This document shows positions 34,631 to 43,538 of a stretch of 64,000 nucleotides of DNA, one piece after another. The notes under the pieces are model-generated. The model saw only the letters and a program-made list of their open reading frames with translations, was not told the origin of the DNA and searched no databases. The translations under genes and the position numbers were made by a program. Position 1 is the stretch's first letter. Each line of letters begins with the position of its first letter. The DNA comes from Plantactinospora sp039889035 (lineage in GTDB: Bacteria; Actinomycetota; Actinomycetes; Mycobacteriales; Micromonosporaceae), in contig JBDQQY010000039.1 in assembly GCA_039889035.1 (NCBI GenBank), positions 1 through 64,000 on the forward strand, in the 5' to 3' direction.

Positions 34631-36034
34631 TCACCACCACGCCGGACGGCCGCGGTAGCCGATGGGGCCCTCCCCGACCCGCTGGTAGGTCCCCAGGAAC
34701 CCGCCGTCGCCGAAGGCGACCGTGCCGTTGTTGCCACGGCCGTCGCGCCAGGTCAGCCTGGTGACCGGGCGGCCAGCCACACCCACCGTCAAGACCAGGT
34801 CGCCGGAGGGGTGCCACCCACCGCCCCAGCCCTCCTCAGCCGAGAAGCGCCGGGCTTCCTTGGCGACGGAGCCGCGCTCGATCAGCCGGCCGCGGAACTC
34901 CCTCGGCCGCTCGCCCGGCTGCCGGCTCCAGCCGTAGAAGGCAGCCTGCTGCTTCTCGAACGTGATCGCATACTCGGCGCCGGACGCGTCCGCCCAGGCC
35001 ACCTGGTCGAGGACAGCCTGCTCGCCGCGGTCGATGAAGATGGTGACCTCGCCGGCGTCGCTCGTGTACCGCAGCACCGGCTCGGCGATCGCCTGCCGTT
35101 CGAGCGCCAGCCCCGCCTGATCGTGTGCGTGCATCGGGTCGATCGTCACCCGGTACAGCCACAGCATGCTCCGGGCGTCGTCGCCGCTTTCGATCCGCAA
35201 CGTGTTCCGGCCGGCCACCAACTCCTCGGCCGGGACCGCGAAGACCAGCCGTTGCGGGAGTCCACCGCCGTTCGGGATTCGCAGCCGCTCGGCCAGAAGT
35301 CTGCCGTTGAGGCGAACGGTGAGCGGGGCGTATCCGGGCGCCTGGGAGAGCATCGACGCGAGCGCCACGAGGGCGACGCAGGCCTCGCGGACGACGGCCG
35401 GGTCGGGCACGTCGAACTCCAGCTCGACCGACCCACCGGCGCCGATGGCCAGGTGGTCGCCCGCAGCCGAGGACCGGTCGACGTCGGTGATCGTGACGTT
35501 CCCGATGCGTGGCGGCTCGGTGCCGAAGTCGACGTAGGTGGGTTCCATCTGGATCCCGGCACGCCGCGGGGCCGCTGGCGGAGGAGACGACGGGCGCAGC
35601 AGTACCTCGTACGAAAAAACGATGTGCTCGTCGTCGCCGTACCCGATGTTCGCGGCGCCGAAGGCGGGCCGCACCTTGCCGATGTGTAGTGCGCCAGGCG
35701 CGACCGCCCCGCGGGCGACGTAAAGCGGTTCGCCGTCGCTCTCCCGGCCCGCCGGCAGCGCATCCCCGGGCACCGCGCCGCCGGACGCGATACCCCAGAC
35801 GCCGCGATCCATCAGCACCTCGTACTCGTCGACGCTGACCTCTTTACCGCCCCAGGCCACCAGGGCGGCGCCGAAGCCGGGGCGGACCTTGCCCGGGTGC
35901 ACACCGCCGTTCATCCGGACTCGGCACACCCACAGTGGCTCGCCGTTCGCCTCGTAGCCGTGCGGTACCGCGCCAGGTGGGATCCGGCCGCCGCGGGCGG
36001 TCTCCCAGCGATATCCGTCGGCCGAAATATCCAT
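34631..36034 (-). CDS. DM9-repeat (DUF3421) protein with extra beta domains
   Basis: A 467-residue protein. The first 145 residues hold two DM9 repeats, with AVPHGYEANGEPLWVCR...HPGKVRPGFGAALVAW (first) and ALPAGRESDGEPLYVARG...HIGKVRPAFGAANIGY (second). DM9 domains are lectin-like and best known from insects, oysters and natterin-type toxins. A jelly-roll-like region follows (about 160-300, with LTVRLNGRLLAERL and AEELVAGRNTLRIES), then a third beta-rich part (about 300-467, ending RGRPAWW) I cannot name. There is no signal peptide or membrane helix. The ATG at 36034 is preferred over a TTG six codons upstream; neither has a good ribosome binding site. It may bind mannose-like glycans; this is inferred from the family. 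Confidence 0.75.
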   Translation of the reverse strand: MDISADGYRWETARGGRIPPGAVPHGYEANGEPLWVCRVRMNGGVHPGKVRPGFGAALVAWGGKEVSVDEYEVLMDRGVWGIASGGAVPGDALPAGRESDGEPLYVARGAVAPGALHIGKVRPAFGAANIGYGDDEHIVFSYEVLLRPSSPPPAAPRRAGIQMEPTYVDFGTEPPRIGNVTITDVDRSSAAGDHLAIGAGGSVELEFDVPDPAVVREACVALVALASMLSQAPGYAPLTVRLNGRLLAERLRIPNGGGLPQRLVFAVPAEELVAGRNTLRIESGDDARSMLWLYRVTIDPMHAHDQAGLALERQAIAEPVLRYTSDAGEVTIFIDRGEQAVLDQVAWADASGAEYAITFEKQQAAFYGWSRQPGERPREFRGRLIERGSVAKEARRFSAEEGWGGGWHPSGDLVLTVGVAGRPVTRLTWRDGRGNNGTVAFGDGGFLGTYQRVGEGPIGYRGRPAWW

Positions 36035-36236
36035 TCCGCGAGGATAGATCAACAGGTTCAGGAATCACGGACCACCGATGGCTGACGGGTTCGTCGGCGG
36101 GCCGGCCGACGGCTCGGCCGCGCCGTACTTCGGGGCGGCGCCGGGCCTGTCCACATCTCGACAGCTCGGCGGCGCGGCGCCCCGCCCCCGGCGACACTGG
36201 TCCGATGCGCCCCGTCGAACCGGTGCACCCCGGCGG

Positions 36237-38777
36237 ATGAACCGCCCGCTGCTCCGCCTCGCCCTGGCCGGGCTGCGCGCGCACGCCGTACGGGTGGTGC
36301 TGACCGGGTTCGCGGTGGTGGTGGCGGTCGGCTTCCTCGCCGGCACGCTGGTCTACGGCGACACCGCCCGGGCGGCGTTCTACACCGACCTGGCCCGGTC
36401 GGCCCGGAACGTGGACGTGCTGGTGGAACCGGAGCACGGGCTGCTCACCCCGGCGACGGTGCAGCGGGTCCGGGCAGTCGACGGCGTTGCGGCGGTGGAC
36501 GGCCGGGTGGTGGCCTGGCTGGGCGTACTCGACCGGAACGGCAAGCTGATCACCAGCCAGGACCACATCGGGTACGCCCTCTCGGTGCCGGGTGACGCCG
36601 CGCTGGCCCCGTACGACGTGGCGGCCGGGCGGCTGCCGGGCACCGCCGGCGAGATCGCCCTGGACCGGGCCACCGTGGCCGGCGCCGGTTTCGCGCTCGA
36701 CGCACCGGTGACCGTGCTGGACCGGGCCGGCACGGCACACCGGCTGCGCCTGGTCGGCGTACTGGACCTCGGGGTGAACCGGCTCTTCGGCGGCTCCGCC
36801 GTCGCCGCGCTGGCCCCGGCCGACCTCGGCACGCTGACCGGTACCGCCGACTACGCCCAGGTGGTGGTCCGGGCCACCGAGGGCACCGACCCGGCCCGGC
36901 TGCGGGACCGGATCGCCGAGGCGGTCGGCCCCGGCGCGCGCACCCTGACCGGGGAGGCCCTGCGGGACCGGCTCGCCCGACAGGCGGCCAAGTACGTCGA
37001 CGGCTTCCTCGCCGTACTGCTCGGCTTCGGCCTGGTCTCGCTCACCGTCTCGGCGTTCGTCATCTACAACACCTTCGCCATGCTCGGCGCGCAGCGGGTC
37101 CGGGAGGTCAGCCTGCTCCGCTGCGTCGGCGCCTCCCGGGCACAGGTGCGCGGCGCCGTACTCCTGGAGGCTGGCATCCTCGGCCTGCTCGCCTCGGTCG
37201 GCGGGCTGCTGGCCAGCCTGCTCGTCGGGTACGGGCTGATCCGGGGTCGTGAGCTGGTCGCCTCGGACATCCCGCTGCACGCCCCGGTGGTGCGCTGGCC
37301 GACCGTGCTGGTCGCGCTCGGCTTCGGCACCCTGGTCACGGTGCTGGCCGCGCTGGTGCCGGCGATGGAGGCGAGCCGGGTGGCGCCGCTGGCCGCGCTC
37401 CGGTCCCGGGACGCCGTCGAGGCGGGTGGTGGCCGGCGCCGCCGTACCCGAATCGCGGTCGCGCTCGGCCTGGCCGGGGCCGGCGGGCTGGCCGTACTGG
37501 TCGGGCTGCCGCTGGCCTTTCCCGGACTGCCGCTGGTGCTCGGCGGCGGCATGGTCGCCTTCCTCGGCGCGGTGGTGGCGGCCCCGCTGCTGGTCCCCCG
37601 GGCGGTCCGGCTGGTCGGCTGGCTGCCGGCCCGGGTCTTCGGTCCGGTGGTACGGCTGGCCGTGGCGAACGCCCGACGCAATCCGCGGCGGGCGGCGGCG
37701 ACCAGCACCGCGCTGACCATCGGGGTCGCCCTGATGGCGATGTTCAGCGTGCTGCTGGCGACCGCCCGGGAGCAGGCCGCGCGGGAACTGGCCGAGAACT
37801 TCCCGGTGGACTTCGTACTCGACCGGGTCCGCACCGACGGTTCGCCGATGGCGGTACGCGGCCCACTGCCGCCCGGGGTGGCGCAGCGACTCCGCCCCGA
37901 TCCGGCGTTCGGCACCGTCGCCGAGGTACGCCTGGCCGACTCGCCACTGGACGACCGGATCCGGGTCTGGGCGGTGCCGCCCGAGCGGCTGCACGGACCG
38001 ATCCGCCCCGAGGTGACCGCCGGCAGCCTGGCCGGGCTGGCCCCAGGGACGGTGGCGGTGAGCCGGCAGCTCGCCGCCGACCGGGGCATCGGGGTCGGCG
38101 ACCCGATCGCGCTCGGCCTCGGCCCACCCGGGCCGCTGACCGTGGTGGCGGTCTACGACGACAGCCCGGTCGACGGTGCCGCCCTGGTCCCCTGGGCGTC
38201 GTTCGTCGGCGCGTACGGCCCCGGGGAGCCGGACCGGCTGCTGGTCGACCTCGCCCCGGGGGTGTCGACGGCGGCCGGCCGGCAGGCGCTGGACGCGGCC
38301 CTGGCCGACCAGCCGGCGGTCCGGGTACGCGGTCTCGCCGACCAGGCCGACGCGCTGTCCCGCACCCTCGACGAGCTGCTGGGGATCTTCGCGGCCCTGC
38401 TCGGCATGTCGGTGCTGATCGCCGTGCTGGGCATCGGCAACACGCTCGCGCTCTCGGTCGTCGAACGCCGCCGGGAGTCGGCGACGGTCCGGGCGCTGGG
38501 CCTGTCCCGCCGGCAACTGGCGACCATGCTGCTGACCGAGGCGGCCCTGGCCGGTGCGGTCGGGGCACTGTCCGGGATCGCCCTCGGGCTCGGCCTCGGC
38601 TGGACGGCGGCGATGGGTCTGATCAGCAGCTACGGGCACGGGCTGCCGGCCGTACCCGTCGGGCAGCTCGCCCTCTGCGCCGCGCTGGCCGCCTCGGCGG
38701 CGGTGCTGGCCAGCCTGCTGCCGGCCCGCCGGGCCGCCCGGGCCCCGATCGTCGCCACCCTCGGCGACGACGGGTGA
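36237..38777 (+). CDS. FtsX-type ABC transporter permease (MacB-like)
   Basis: An 846-residue permease made of two FtsX-type halves. The first (about 1-400) starts with LRLALAGLRAHAVRVVLTGF and has an external domain (about 45-255) and three helices including VSLLRCVGASRAQVRGAVLLE. A pair of helices in the middle leads to the second half, with a smaller external domain and VRALGLSRRQLATMLLTEAAL near the end. This is the design of lipoprotein or peptide exporters of the MacB/LolC type. No ABC ATPase gene adjoins on either side, so the partner must be elsewhere. The ATG at 36237 begins at the first membrane helix; the longer upstream frame is unlike the family. Confidence 0.88.
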   Translation: MNRPLLRLALAGLRAHAVRVVLTGFAVVVAVGFLAGTLVYGDTARAAFYTDLARSARNVDVLVEPEHGLLTPATVQRVRAVDGVAAVDGRVVAWLGVLDRNGKLITSQDHIGYALSVPGDAALAPYDVAAGRLPGTAGEIALDRATVAGAGFALDAPVTVLDRAGTAHRLRLVGVLDLGVNRLFGGSAVAALAPADLGTLTGTADYAQVVVRATEGTDPARLRDRIAEAVGPGARTLTGEALRDRLARQAAKYVDGFLAVLLGFGLVSLTVSAFVIYNTFAMLGAQRVREVSLLRCVGASRAQVRGAVLLEAGILGLLASVGGLLASLLVGYGLIRGRELVASDIPLHAPVVRWPTVLVALGFGTLVTVLAALVPAMEASRVAPLAALRSRDAVEAGGGRRRRTRIAVALGLAGAGGLAVLVGLPLAFPGLPLVLGGGMVAFLGAVVAAPLLVPRAVRLVGWLPARVFGPVVRLAVANARRNPRRAAATSTALTIGVALMAMFSVLLATAREQAARELAENFPVDFVLDRVRTDGSPMAVRGPLPPGVAQRLRPDPAFGTVAEVRLADSPLDDRIRVWAVPPERLHGPIRPEVTAGSLAGLAPGTVAVSRQLAADRGIGVGDPIALGLGPPGPLTVVAVYDDSPVDGAALVPWASFVGAYGPGEPDRLLVDLAPGVSTAAGRQALDAALADQPAVRVRGLADQADALSRTLDELLGIFAALLGMSVLIAVLGIGNTLALSVVERRRESATVRALGLSRRQLATMLLTEAALAGAVGALSGIALGLGLGWTAAMGLISSYGHGLPAVPVGQLALCAALAASAAVLASLLPARRAARAPIVATLGDDG

Positions 38778-38794
38778 GCCGGGCACGCCCGCCT

Positions 38795-38880
38795 GTCGTT
38801 CTCCGGTAGGGACGGGTCACCGTCGTTGTTCTCCGGTAGGGACGGGGCACCGTCGTTGTTCTCCGGTAGGACGGGGCACC
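38795..38880. repeat. three tandem copies of a 30-base unit
   Basis: A unit with the core CTCCGGTAGGGACGGGKCAC followed by CGTCGTTGTT occurs at 38801-38830 and 38831-38860. A partial copy with one base missing is at 38861-38880, and a short lead-in at 38795. It lies in the 183-base gap between the permease and CDF genes and is followed by AT-poor DNA up to the CDF start. Confidence 0.8.
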
Positions 38881-38960
38881 GATTCCGCACAGGACGGGTT
38901 CCCGCCGCCGCCCGGCCGGCAGTATCGACGGCGGGGGCGACGGGCCGGAAGGAGGGGGCG

Positions 38961-39875
38961 TTGGGGGCCGGGCACGACCACGGGGGGCAGTTGACCCGGG
39001 CGGCGGAACGGCATCGGGGACGGCTCTGGGCCGCCTTCGGGCTGCTCGCCGTCCTGATGGTGGTCGAGACGGTCGCCGCGCTGGTCACCGGCTCGCTCGC
39101 GCTGCTCTCCGACGCCGGGCACATGTTCACCGACGTGCTCGGGATCGGGATGGCGCTGGCCGCGATCACGGCGGCCCGGCGGGCGGCCGGTGACCCGCAG
39201 CGGACCTTCGGCCTCTACCGCCTGGAGGTGCTGGCCGCGCTGGCCAACGCGGTACTGCTGTCCGGGGTGGCGCTCTACGTGCTGGTCGAGGCGGTACGCC
39301 GGTTCGACGACCCGCCCCGGGTCGCGGCCGGTCCGATGCTGCTGGTGGCCACGCTCGGCCTGCTGGCCAACGCCGCCGCGTTCGGCCTGCTCCGGGCCGG
39401 GGCGCGGGAGAGCATCAACCTGCGCGGTGCCTACCTCGAAGTGCTCGGGGACCTGCTCAACTCGGTGGGCGTGATCGTCGCCGCCGTGGTGATCATCCTG
39501 ACCGGCTGGCGCTGGGCCGATCCGATCGTTGCCCTGGCGGTCGGGCTGTTCATCCTGCCCCGCACCTGGCGGCTCGGCCGGACCGCCGTACGCATCCTGG
39601 TGCAGGCCGCGCCCGAGCACCTCGACGTGGCCGCCGTACGCGCCCGGCTGGCCGGCGTACCCGGGGTCTGCGACGTACACGACCTGCACGTCTGGACCCT
39701 CACCTCCGGCATGGAGGTGGCCTCGGCGCACCTGAGGCTGGACAGCGATGCGGAGGTCGGTACCGTACTCGCCGCGGCCCGGTCGGCGTTGCGCGAGGAC
39801 TTCCACATCTCGCACGCCACCCTCCAGGTCGAGCCGAACACCGCACCCGGGGGCTGCGGGCCCACCGACTGGTGA
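38961..39875 (+). CDS. cation diffusion facilitator (CDF) metal exporter
   Basis: A 304-residue zinc/cobalt/cadmium-type exporter. The N-terminal GAGHDHGGQ is His-rich, as in CzcD-like proteins. Six membrane helices follow, with the metal site residues in LLSDAGHMFTDVLGIG (Asp, His, Asp) and in YLEVLGDLLNSVGV (Asp). The C-terminal cytoplasmic metallochaperone-like domain (about 215-304) has VCDVHDLHVWTLTSGME. The TTG at 38961 is chosen because AAGGAGGGGG lies just before it; the upstream frame runs through the tandem repeat. It uses the proton gradient to export divalent cations; metal choice is not readable. Confidence 0.9.
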   Translation: MGAGHDHGGQLTRAAERHRGRLWAAFGLLAVLMVVETVAALVTGSLALLSDAGHMFTDVLGIGMALAAITAARRAAGDPQRTFGLYRLEVLAALANAVLLSGVALYVLVEAVRRFDDPPRVAAGPMLLVATLGLLANAAAFGLLRAGARESINLRGAYLEVLGDLLNSVGVIVAAVVIILTGWRWADPIVALAVGLFILPRTWRLGRTAVRILVQAAPEHLDVAAVRARLAGVPGVCDVHDLHVWTLTSGMEVASAHLRLDSDAEVGTVLAAARSALREDFHISHATLQVEPNTAPGGCGPTDW

Positions 39876-40124
39876 CCGTTCGCGACGCTGCGTCACGGCG
39901 CGGCCGGCCGGAAACTGTCGGAATTCCGCCTCAGCAGACGTCGAGGCTCACCGATAGTTAGCGGCATCTTAAGTTTCGGTCCGGTGCTTGATATTTTTGT
40001 CCGGATACATCCCCGCCAATTAGGAGAATCGTGAATTTAACTCCGGCAACGCCACGTATCCCCGGGCGGCAACTGCCGGTAGGCTCGGCTCCGGTCTCCG
40101 CCGGGCGGCGCCCTCCGGCGCCTG

Positions 40125-40250
40125 CGGAGGCCGTCGCCTAATCGCACGCGCGAGCCGGGGAACCACGTACCAGGGGTGCATCCGCGCCAGCGGTAGGGAT
40201 CTTCCGTCCCGAACCCGTCAGCTAACCCGGTCGGCGGCTGACGGAAGGAC
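40125..40250 (+). promoter_or_regulatory. cyclic di-AMP riboswitch (ydaO-yuaA type)
   Basis: The conserved core of the ydaO aptamer is present in order. These are TCGCCTAATC, GCCGGGGAACCAC, the CAGGGGTGCATC block, GGTAGGGATC, CCCGAACCCGTCAGCTAACC and CGGCGGCTGACGGAAGGA. The ends can pair (CCGTC near 40131 with GACGG near 40240), closing P1. The 3' end runs directly into the ribosome binding site of the secreted cell-wall gene at 40259. In actinobacteria this riboswitch class stands before cell-wall hydrolases and turns them off when c-di-AMP is high. The exact boundaries are estimated. Confidence 0.9.
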
Positions 40251-40258
40251 ATTGTCAT

Positions 40259-41362
40259 ATGCCGTTCCTGGCACCCACCCGACAGGCTCCGGCGTCCGCG
40301 CGGAGAGCCACGAGACCGCCCCGGAAGGCCGCGACAACCGTGGCCGTCGCCCTGGGCATGGTCCTCGCGGCACTCGGCGGCGCACCCGCCGCCGCGGCAC
40401 CGGAGTACGCGACCCCCGGGACGCTGGCCGCGGCACCCGGCGGCGACGACATCGACGGAGGCACCGACAGCCTGCGTGAGCAGCTTCAGGCCGCCAGCAA
40501 GGGCTACCTGACCGCCAAGAACAGGTTGGCCAACTCCGTCAAGCGGCAGACGGAACTGACCCAGCAGCTCGCCACGCTGCGCACCGAGGTGGCGAGCCGG
40601 AGCGAACGGGTCGCCGAGATGGCCGACATGGCGTACCGGACCGGTCGGCTCGGGCAGGTCTCCGCCCTGCTCAACAGCGGTTCTCCGACCAGCCTGGTGG
40701 ACCGGGCCGCCGCACTCGACACCATCTCGGCGAACGAGAGCCGGGAGCTGCGCGGGTTGCGGGAGAGCCTGGACAAGGAGACCCAGGCCAAGGCGGCGCT
40801 CGACAAGGAGGTCGGCGAGCAGCGCAAGCAGGTCGAGGTGATGGAGACCCGCAAGAAGCAGGCCGAACGGGCGCTGGCGGCGGCGAACAACAGCGGCGGC
40901 GCCGGCTCGGGGATCAGCGGCAGCGGCGGCGGGTCGGCGCGACCGGCACCCCGCAACGCCGACGGCTCCTTCCCGGACGAGTCGTGCAGTCTCGACGACC
41001 CGACCACCAGCGGCTGCATCACCGCGCGCACCCTGCACGCGCTGAAGCAGGCCCAGGCGGCCGGCTTCACCCGGTTCGTCTCCTGCTTCCGCAGTGGCGG
41101 CAGCGGCGAGCATCCGAAGGGGCAGGCGTGCGACTTCGCCGCCCAGAAGAACGGGTTCGGCGGGGTGGCGACCGGCGGCGACCGGACGTACGGCAACAAC
41201 CTGGCGGCGTACTTCGTGCGAAACGCCGATCGACTTGGCGTGCTGTACGTGATCTGGTTCAAGCAGATCTGGCTGCCGAGCGGCGGTTGGAAGACGTACA
41301 ACGGGGGCAACGGTGACCCGTCCAGCGATCACACCAACCACGTGCACCTGTCGATGAACTGA
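40259..41362 (+). CDS. secreted coiled-coil protein with ARB_07466-like C-terminal domain
   Basis: A 367-residue exported protein under a c-di-AMP riboswitch. A signal peptide covers about 1-47 (ends AAAAPEY). A long coiled coil follows (about 65-205, NRLANSVKRQTELTQQLATL, then SLDKETQAKAALDKEVGEQ). A Gly/Ser linker (about 207-225) leads to a C-terminal domain with SCFRSGGSGEHPKGQACDFA and SSDHTNHVHLSMN, whose His and Asp residues resemble a metal-binding M15-like fold. The plan (coiled coil plus a peptidase-like domain) fits a peptidoglycan-remodelling enzyme. The ATG at 40259 has GGAAGGA nine bases upstream, within the riboswitch tail. Catalytic activity is inferred, not shown. Confidence 0.8.
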   Translation: MPFLAPTRQAPASARRATRPPRKAATTVAVALGMVLAALGGAPAAAAPEYATPGTLAAAPGGDDIDGGTDSLREQLQAASKGYLTAKNRLANSVKRQTELTQQLATLRTEVASRSERVAEMADMAYRTGRLGQVSALLNSGSPTSLVDRAAALDTISANESRELRGLRESLDKETQAKAALDKEVGEQRKQVEVMETRKKQAERALAAANNSGGAGSGISGSGGGSARPAPRNADGSFPDESCSLDDPTTSGCITARTLHALKQAQAAGFTRFVSCFRSGGSGEHPKGQACDFAAQKNGFGGVATGGDRTYGNNLAAYFVRNADRLGVLYVIWFKQIWLPSGGWKTYNGGNGDPSSDHTNHVHLSMN

Positions 41363-41388
41363 TCGACCGCACCTGACGCACCGATCGC

Positions 41389-41433
41389 GAACCGCCGGCA
41401 CCGCCCGCCACCCCTGGGCAGTGCCGGCGGTTC
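41389..41433. terminator. bidirectional terminator between cell-wall and CBM2 genes
   Basis: Perfect 13-base arms GAACCGCCGGCAC (41389-41401) and GTGCCGGCGGTTC (41421-41433) with a 19-base loop. The flanking genes converge here (stops at 41362 and 41475). Confidence 0.8.
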
Positions 41434-41474
41434 TCGTTCCGCACCCGGCGGTAACCCCTGACCGGGTGCGCCGG

Positions 41475-42716
41475 TCAGCAGCCGATCCGGGTCGAGCCCA
41501 GCGCCACGTCGTCGAACCAGAGCGTGTTCGCGCCCTCGCCGTAGCTCTCCCAGCCCAGCCGCAGGTCGGTGAGGCTCGGCCGCCAGTTGGCCCGGTTGTA
41601 CCACTGCCCGTCGATGTCGTGCGTGGGCGTACCGTCGGCGGTCAGTCCGGTCACCGCGGTGCCGTTGACCCAGGTGGAGAGCCGGCCCTGGGTGCCGTCC
41701 ACCATGAACTCCAGGCAGGTCCACTGGTTGACCGGCAGCGGCGCGCTGAGCGCGACACCGTTCGGGCTCTGCTCCGGCAGGGTGGCGTCGTCGGAGGCCC
41801 GGTTCCACTGCAGGGCGGCGTTCTGCCCGCCCATCCGCAGGTCACGGTTGCCGTCGTTGGCGTCCCGCATGGCCAGGAAGGTCACGTGCGAAGTCGGCAG
41901 CGCGGTGGTGTGCCGGACCCAGAGCCGGGCGTAGCGCACCGCTCCGACGCTGCCGAGATCCCGGGTGGAGCCGACGAAGACGTGGTTGCAGTAGCCGACG
42001 GCGCCGTTGATCCGTACCGACCGGGTGCCCTGGTGCGCGACCGAGGTGTCGATGCTGGCGGTGCCGCTGCCCGAGCAGTCCGGGTAGCTGACGCTCCAGT
42101 CGCCGGAGGGTGCCGTGCCGGTCTGGTTCTCGAAGCCGTCGCAGAGCACCGCCGAACCGCAGCCGCTCGGCGGCGGGGTGGTCGGCGGGGTGGTCGGCGG
42201 CGGGGTGACCGTCGGCGGGGCGCTGGTGGGCGGAGTCGTCGGCGGCCTGGTCGTCGGCGGCGCGGTGCTGGGCGGAGTGGTCGGCTCGGCACCGTTGCAC
42301 GGCTCGCCGTTCAGGGTGAACCCGGTCGGTGCCGCCGAGCTGGCGGCATAGCTGCCCTGCACCCCGAACTCGGTGGAGCCGCCGGCCGGCAGCGACCCGT
42401 TCCAGGCCCCGTTCCGGGCGGTCACGGTCGCGCCGGACTGGCTGACCTGGGCGTTCCAGCTACTGGTGATCTGCTGGTCGCCACCGTAGGTCCAGGTGAC
42501 GGTCCAGCCGTTCACCGGGCTACCCCCGGCGGTCACCCGGACGGCGGCGGTGAAGCCACCGGTCCACTGGTTGGCGGTGTAGTCGACCAGGCAGCCGGCG
42601 GCGGCCTGCGCGTTCGGCGTCAACCCGGTGCCGAGCACGGCGACGCTGCTCGCGGCGATCGCGGTCACCGTGGCCAGGGCCAGGGAGACGCGACGGTACG
42701 GTGCGGAGATCCGCAT
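41475..42716 (-). CDS. secreted protein with CBM2 and a Cip1-like beta-jelly-roll domain
   Basis: A 413-residue secreted protein. A signal peptide (about 1-39) precedes a CBM2 cellulose-binding domain (about 40-140) with the typical ANQWTGGFTAAVRVT, VNGWTVTWTYGGDQQI and GSYAASSAAPTGFTLNGEPC. A Pro/Thr linker (about 145-185) is followed by a Cys-containing domain starting CDGFENQTG and including SIDTSVAHQGTRSVRIN, GYCNHVFVG and WVNGTAVTGLTADG. This part resembles the core of fungal Cip1, a lyase-like protein induced on cellulose; the match is from memory. The ATG at 42716 has GAGAGGAA upstream. It is probably secreted to bind plant cell wall and act on a polysaccharide. Confidence 0.82.
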   Translation of the reverse strand: MRISAPYRRVSLALATVTAIAASSVAVLGTGLTPNAQAAAGCLVDYTANQWTGGFTAAVRVTAGGSPVNGWTVTWTYGGDQQITSSWNAQVSQSGATVTARNGAWNGSLPAGGSTEFGVQGSYAASSAAPTGFTLNGEPCNGAEPTTPPSTAPPTTRPPTTPPTSAPPTVTPPPTTPPTTPPPSGCGSAVLCDGFENQTGTAPSGDWSVSYPDCSGSGTASIDTSVAHQGTRSVRINGAVGYCNHVFVGSTRDLGSVGAVRYARLWVRHTTALPTSHVTFLAMRDANDGNRDLRMGGQNAALQWNRASDDATLPEQSPNGVALSAPLPVNQWTCLEFMVDGTQGRLSTWVNGTAVTGLTADGTPTHDIDGQWYNRANWRPSLTDLRLGWESYGEGANTLWFDDVALGSTRIGC

Positions 42717-42996
42717 GGGAGTTCCTCTCGGACGACTGCCGGCCCCGTCGCCGCCCCTGGCGCGTGCCGGCAGTGCTGTTACGACGACGAGTGGCCGGCG
42801 CGCGCGGCGCGTACCGCCCTCGTTGGACTCCCGTGACCAGCTCCCATGATCATCGATCCACCACGACAACCCGGCCAGCCCGTACCGGTCGCGTGACGGC
42901 GCCGACCAAGCTTAGAGACAACCATCGATGCAAGCAACCGGCCCGACCCGGGCTCCTGCCGTCAGCCCGGCCGCTCCGGCCAGCGACAATGGCGGG

Positions 42997-43329
42997 GTGA
43001 CGATCGCGCGCTCGCTGCTGCTGTTCCTGCTCGCCGCCGTCGCCGAGATCGGCGGGGCCTGGCTGGTCTGGCAGGGCGTACGCGAGAACCGGGGCCTGCT
43101 CTTCGTCGCCGCCGGCATGCTGGCACTGGCCGGGTACGGCTTCGTGGCGGCGTTCCAGCCCGATCCGCACTTCGGTCGGGTGCTCGCCGCGTATGGGGGC
43201 GTCTTCGTGGCCGGCTCGCTCGGCTGGGCCGTACTGGTGGACCGGTTCCGCCCGGACCGCTACGACCTGGCCGGCGCCGCCATCTGCCTCGTCGGCGTAG
43301 CCATCATCATGTACGCCCCCCGCCCCTAA
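42997..43329 (+). CDS. YnfA family membrane protein
   Basis: A 110-residue protein with four membrane helices and the YnfA signature FLLAAVAEIGGAWLVWQG, then GFVAAFQPDPHFGRVLAAYGG and the end AICLVGVAIIMYAPR. YnfA is related to small multidrug resistance transporters, but its substrate is unknown. The usual length is 107-110 residues, so the GTG at 42997 fits; a longer frame starts at 42928 without family similarity. The ribosome binding site is weak. Confidence 0.88.
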   Translation: MTIARSLLLFLLAAVAEIGGAWLVWQGVRENRGLLFVAAGMLALAGYGFVAAFQPDPHFGRVLAAYGGVFVAGSLGWAVLVDRFRPDRYDLAGAAICLVGVAIIMYAPRP

Positions 43330-43538
43330 CCCACCCTCGGGTGTTCATGAGATGAAAGTTCTGCAAGCGTCGAGCGGTCGGCCACCCCGCCGGGACCTGC
43401 GGCGATAGCCACACACCCCTTCCGGGCACGATGATCTCTGCAAATCGAAGTGGGTCCATTCTGACCAAACCAGCCCAGACATCCACTTCCGCCCATGCTT
43501 TACGGCCTCGGAACCCGGTGATAGCTTCCCGGCAACAT

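Noticed and set aside
35844..38786. 980-codon frame antisense to the FtsX permease
   Set aside because: Low-complexity Gln/Arg/Gly shadow; no start site and no domain.
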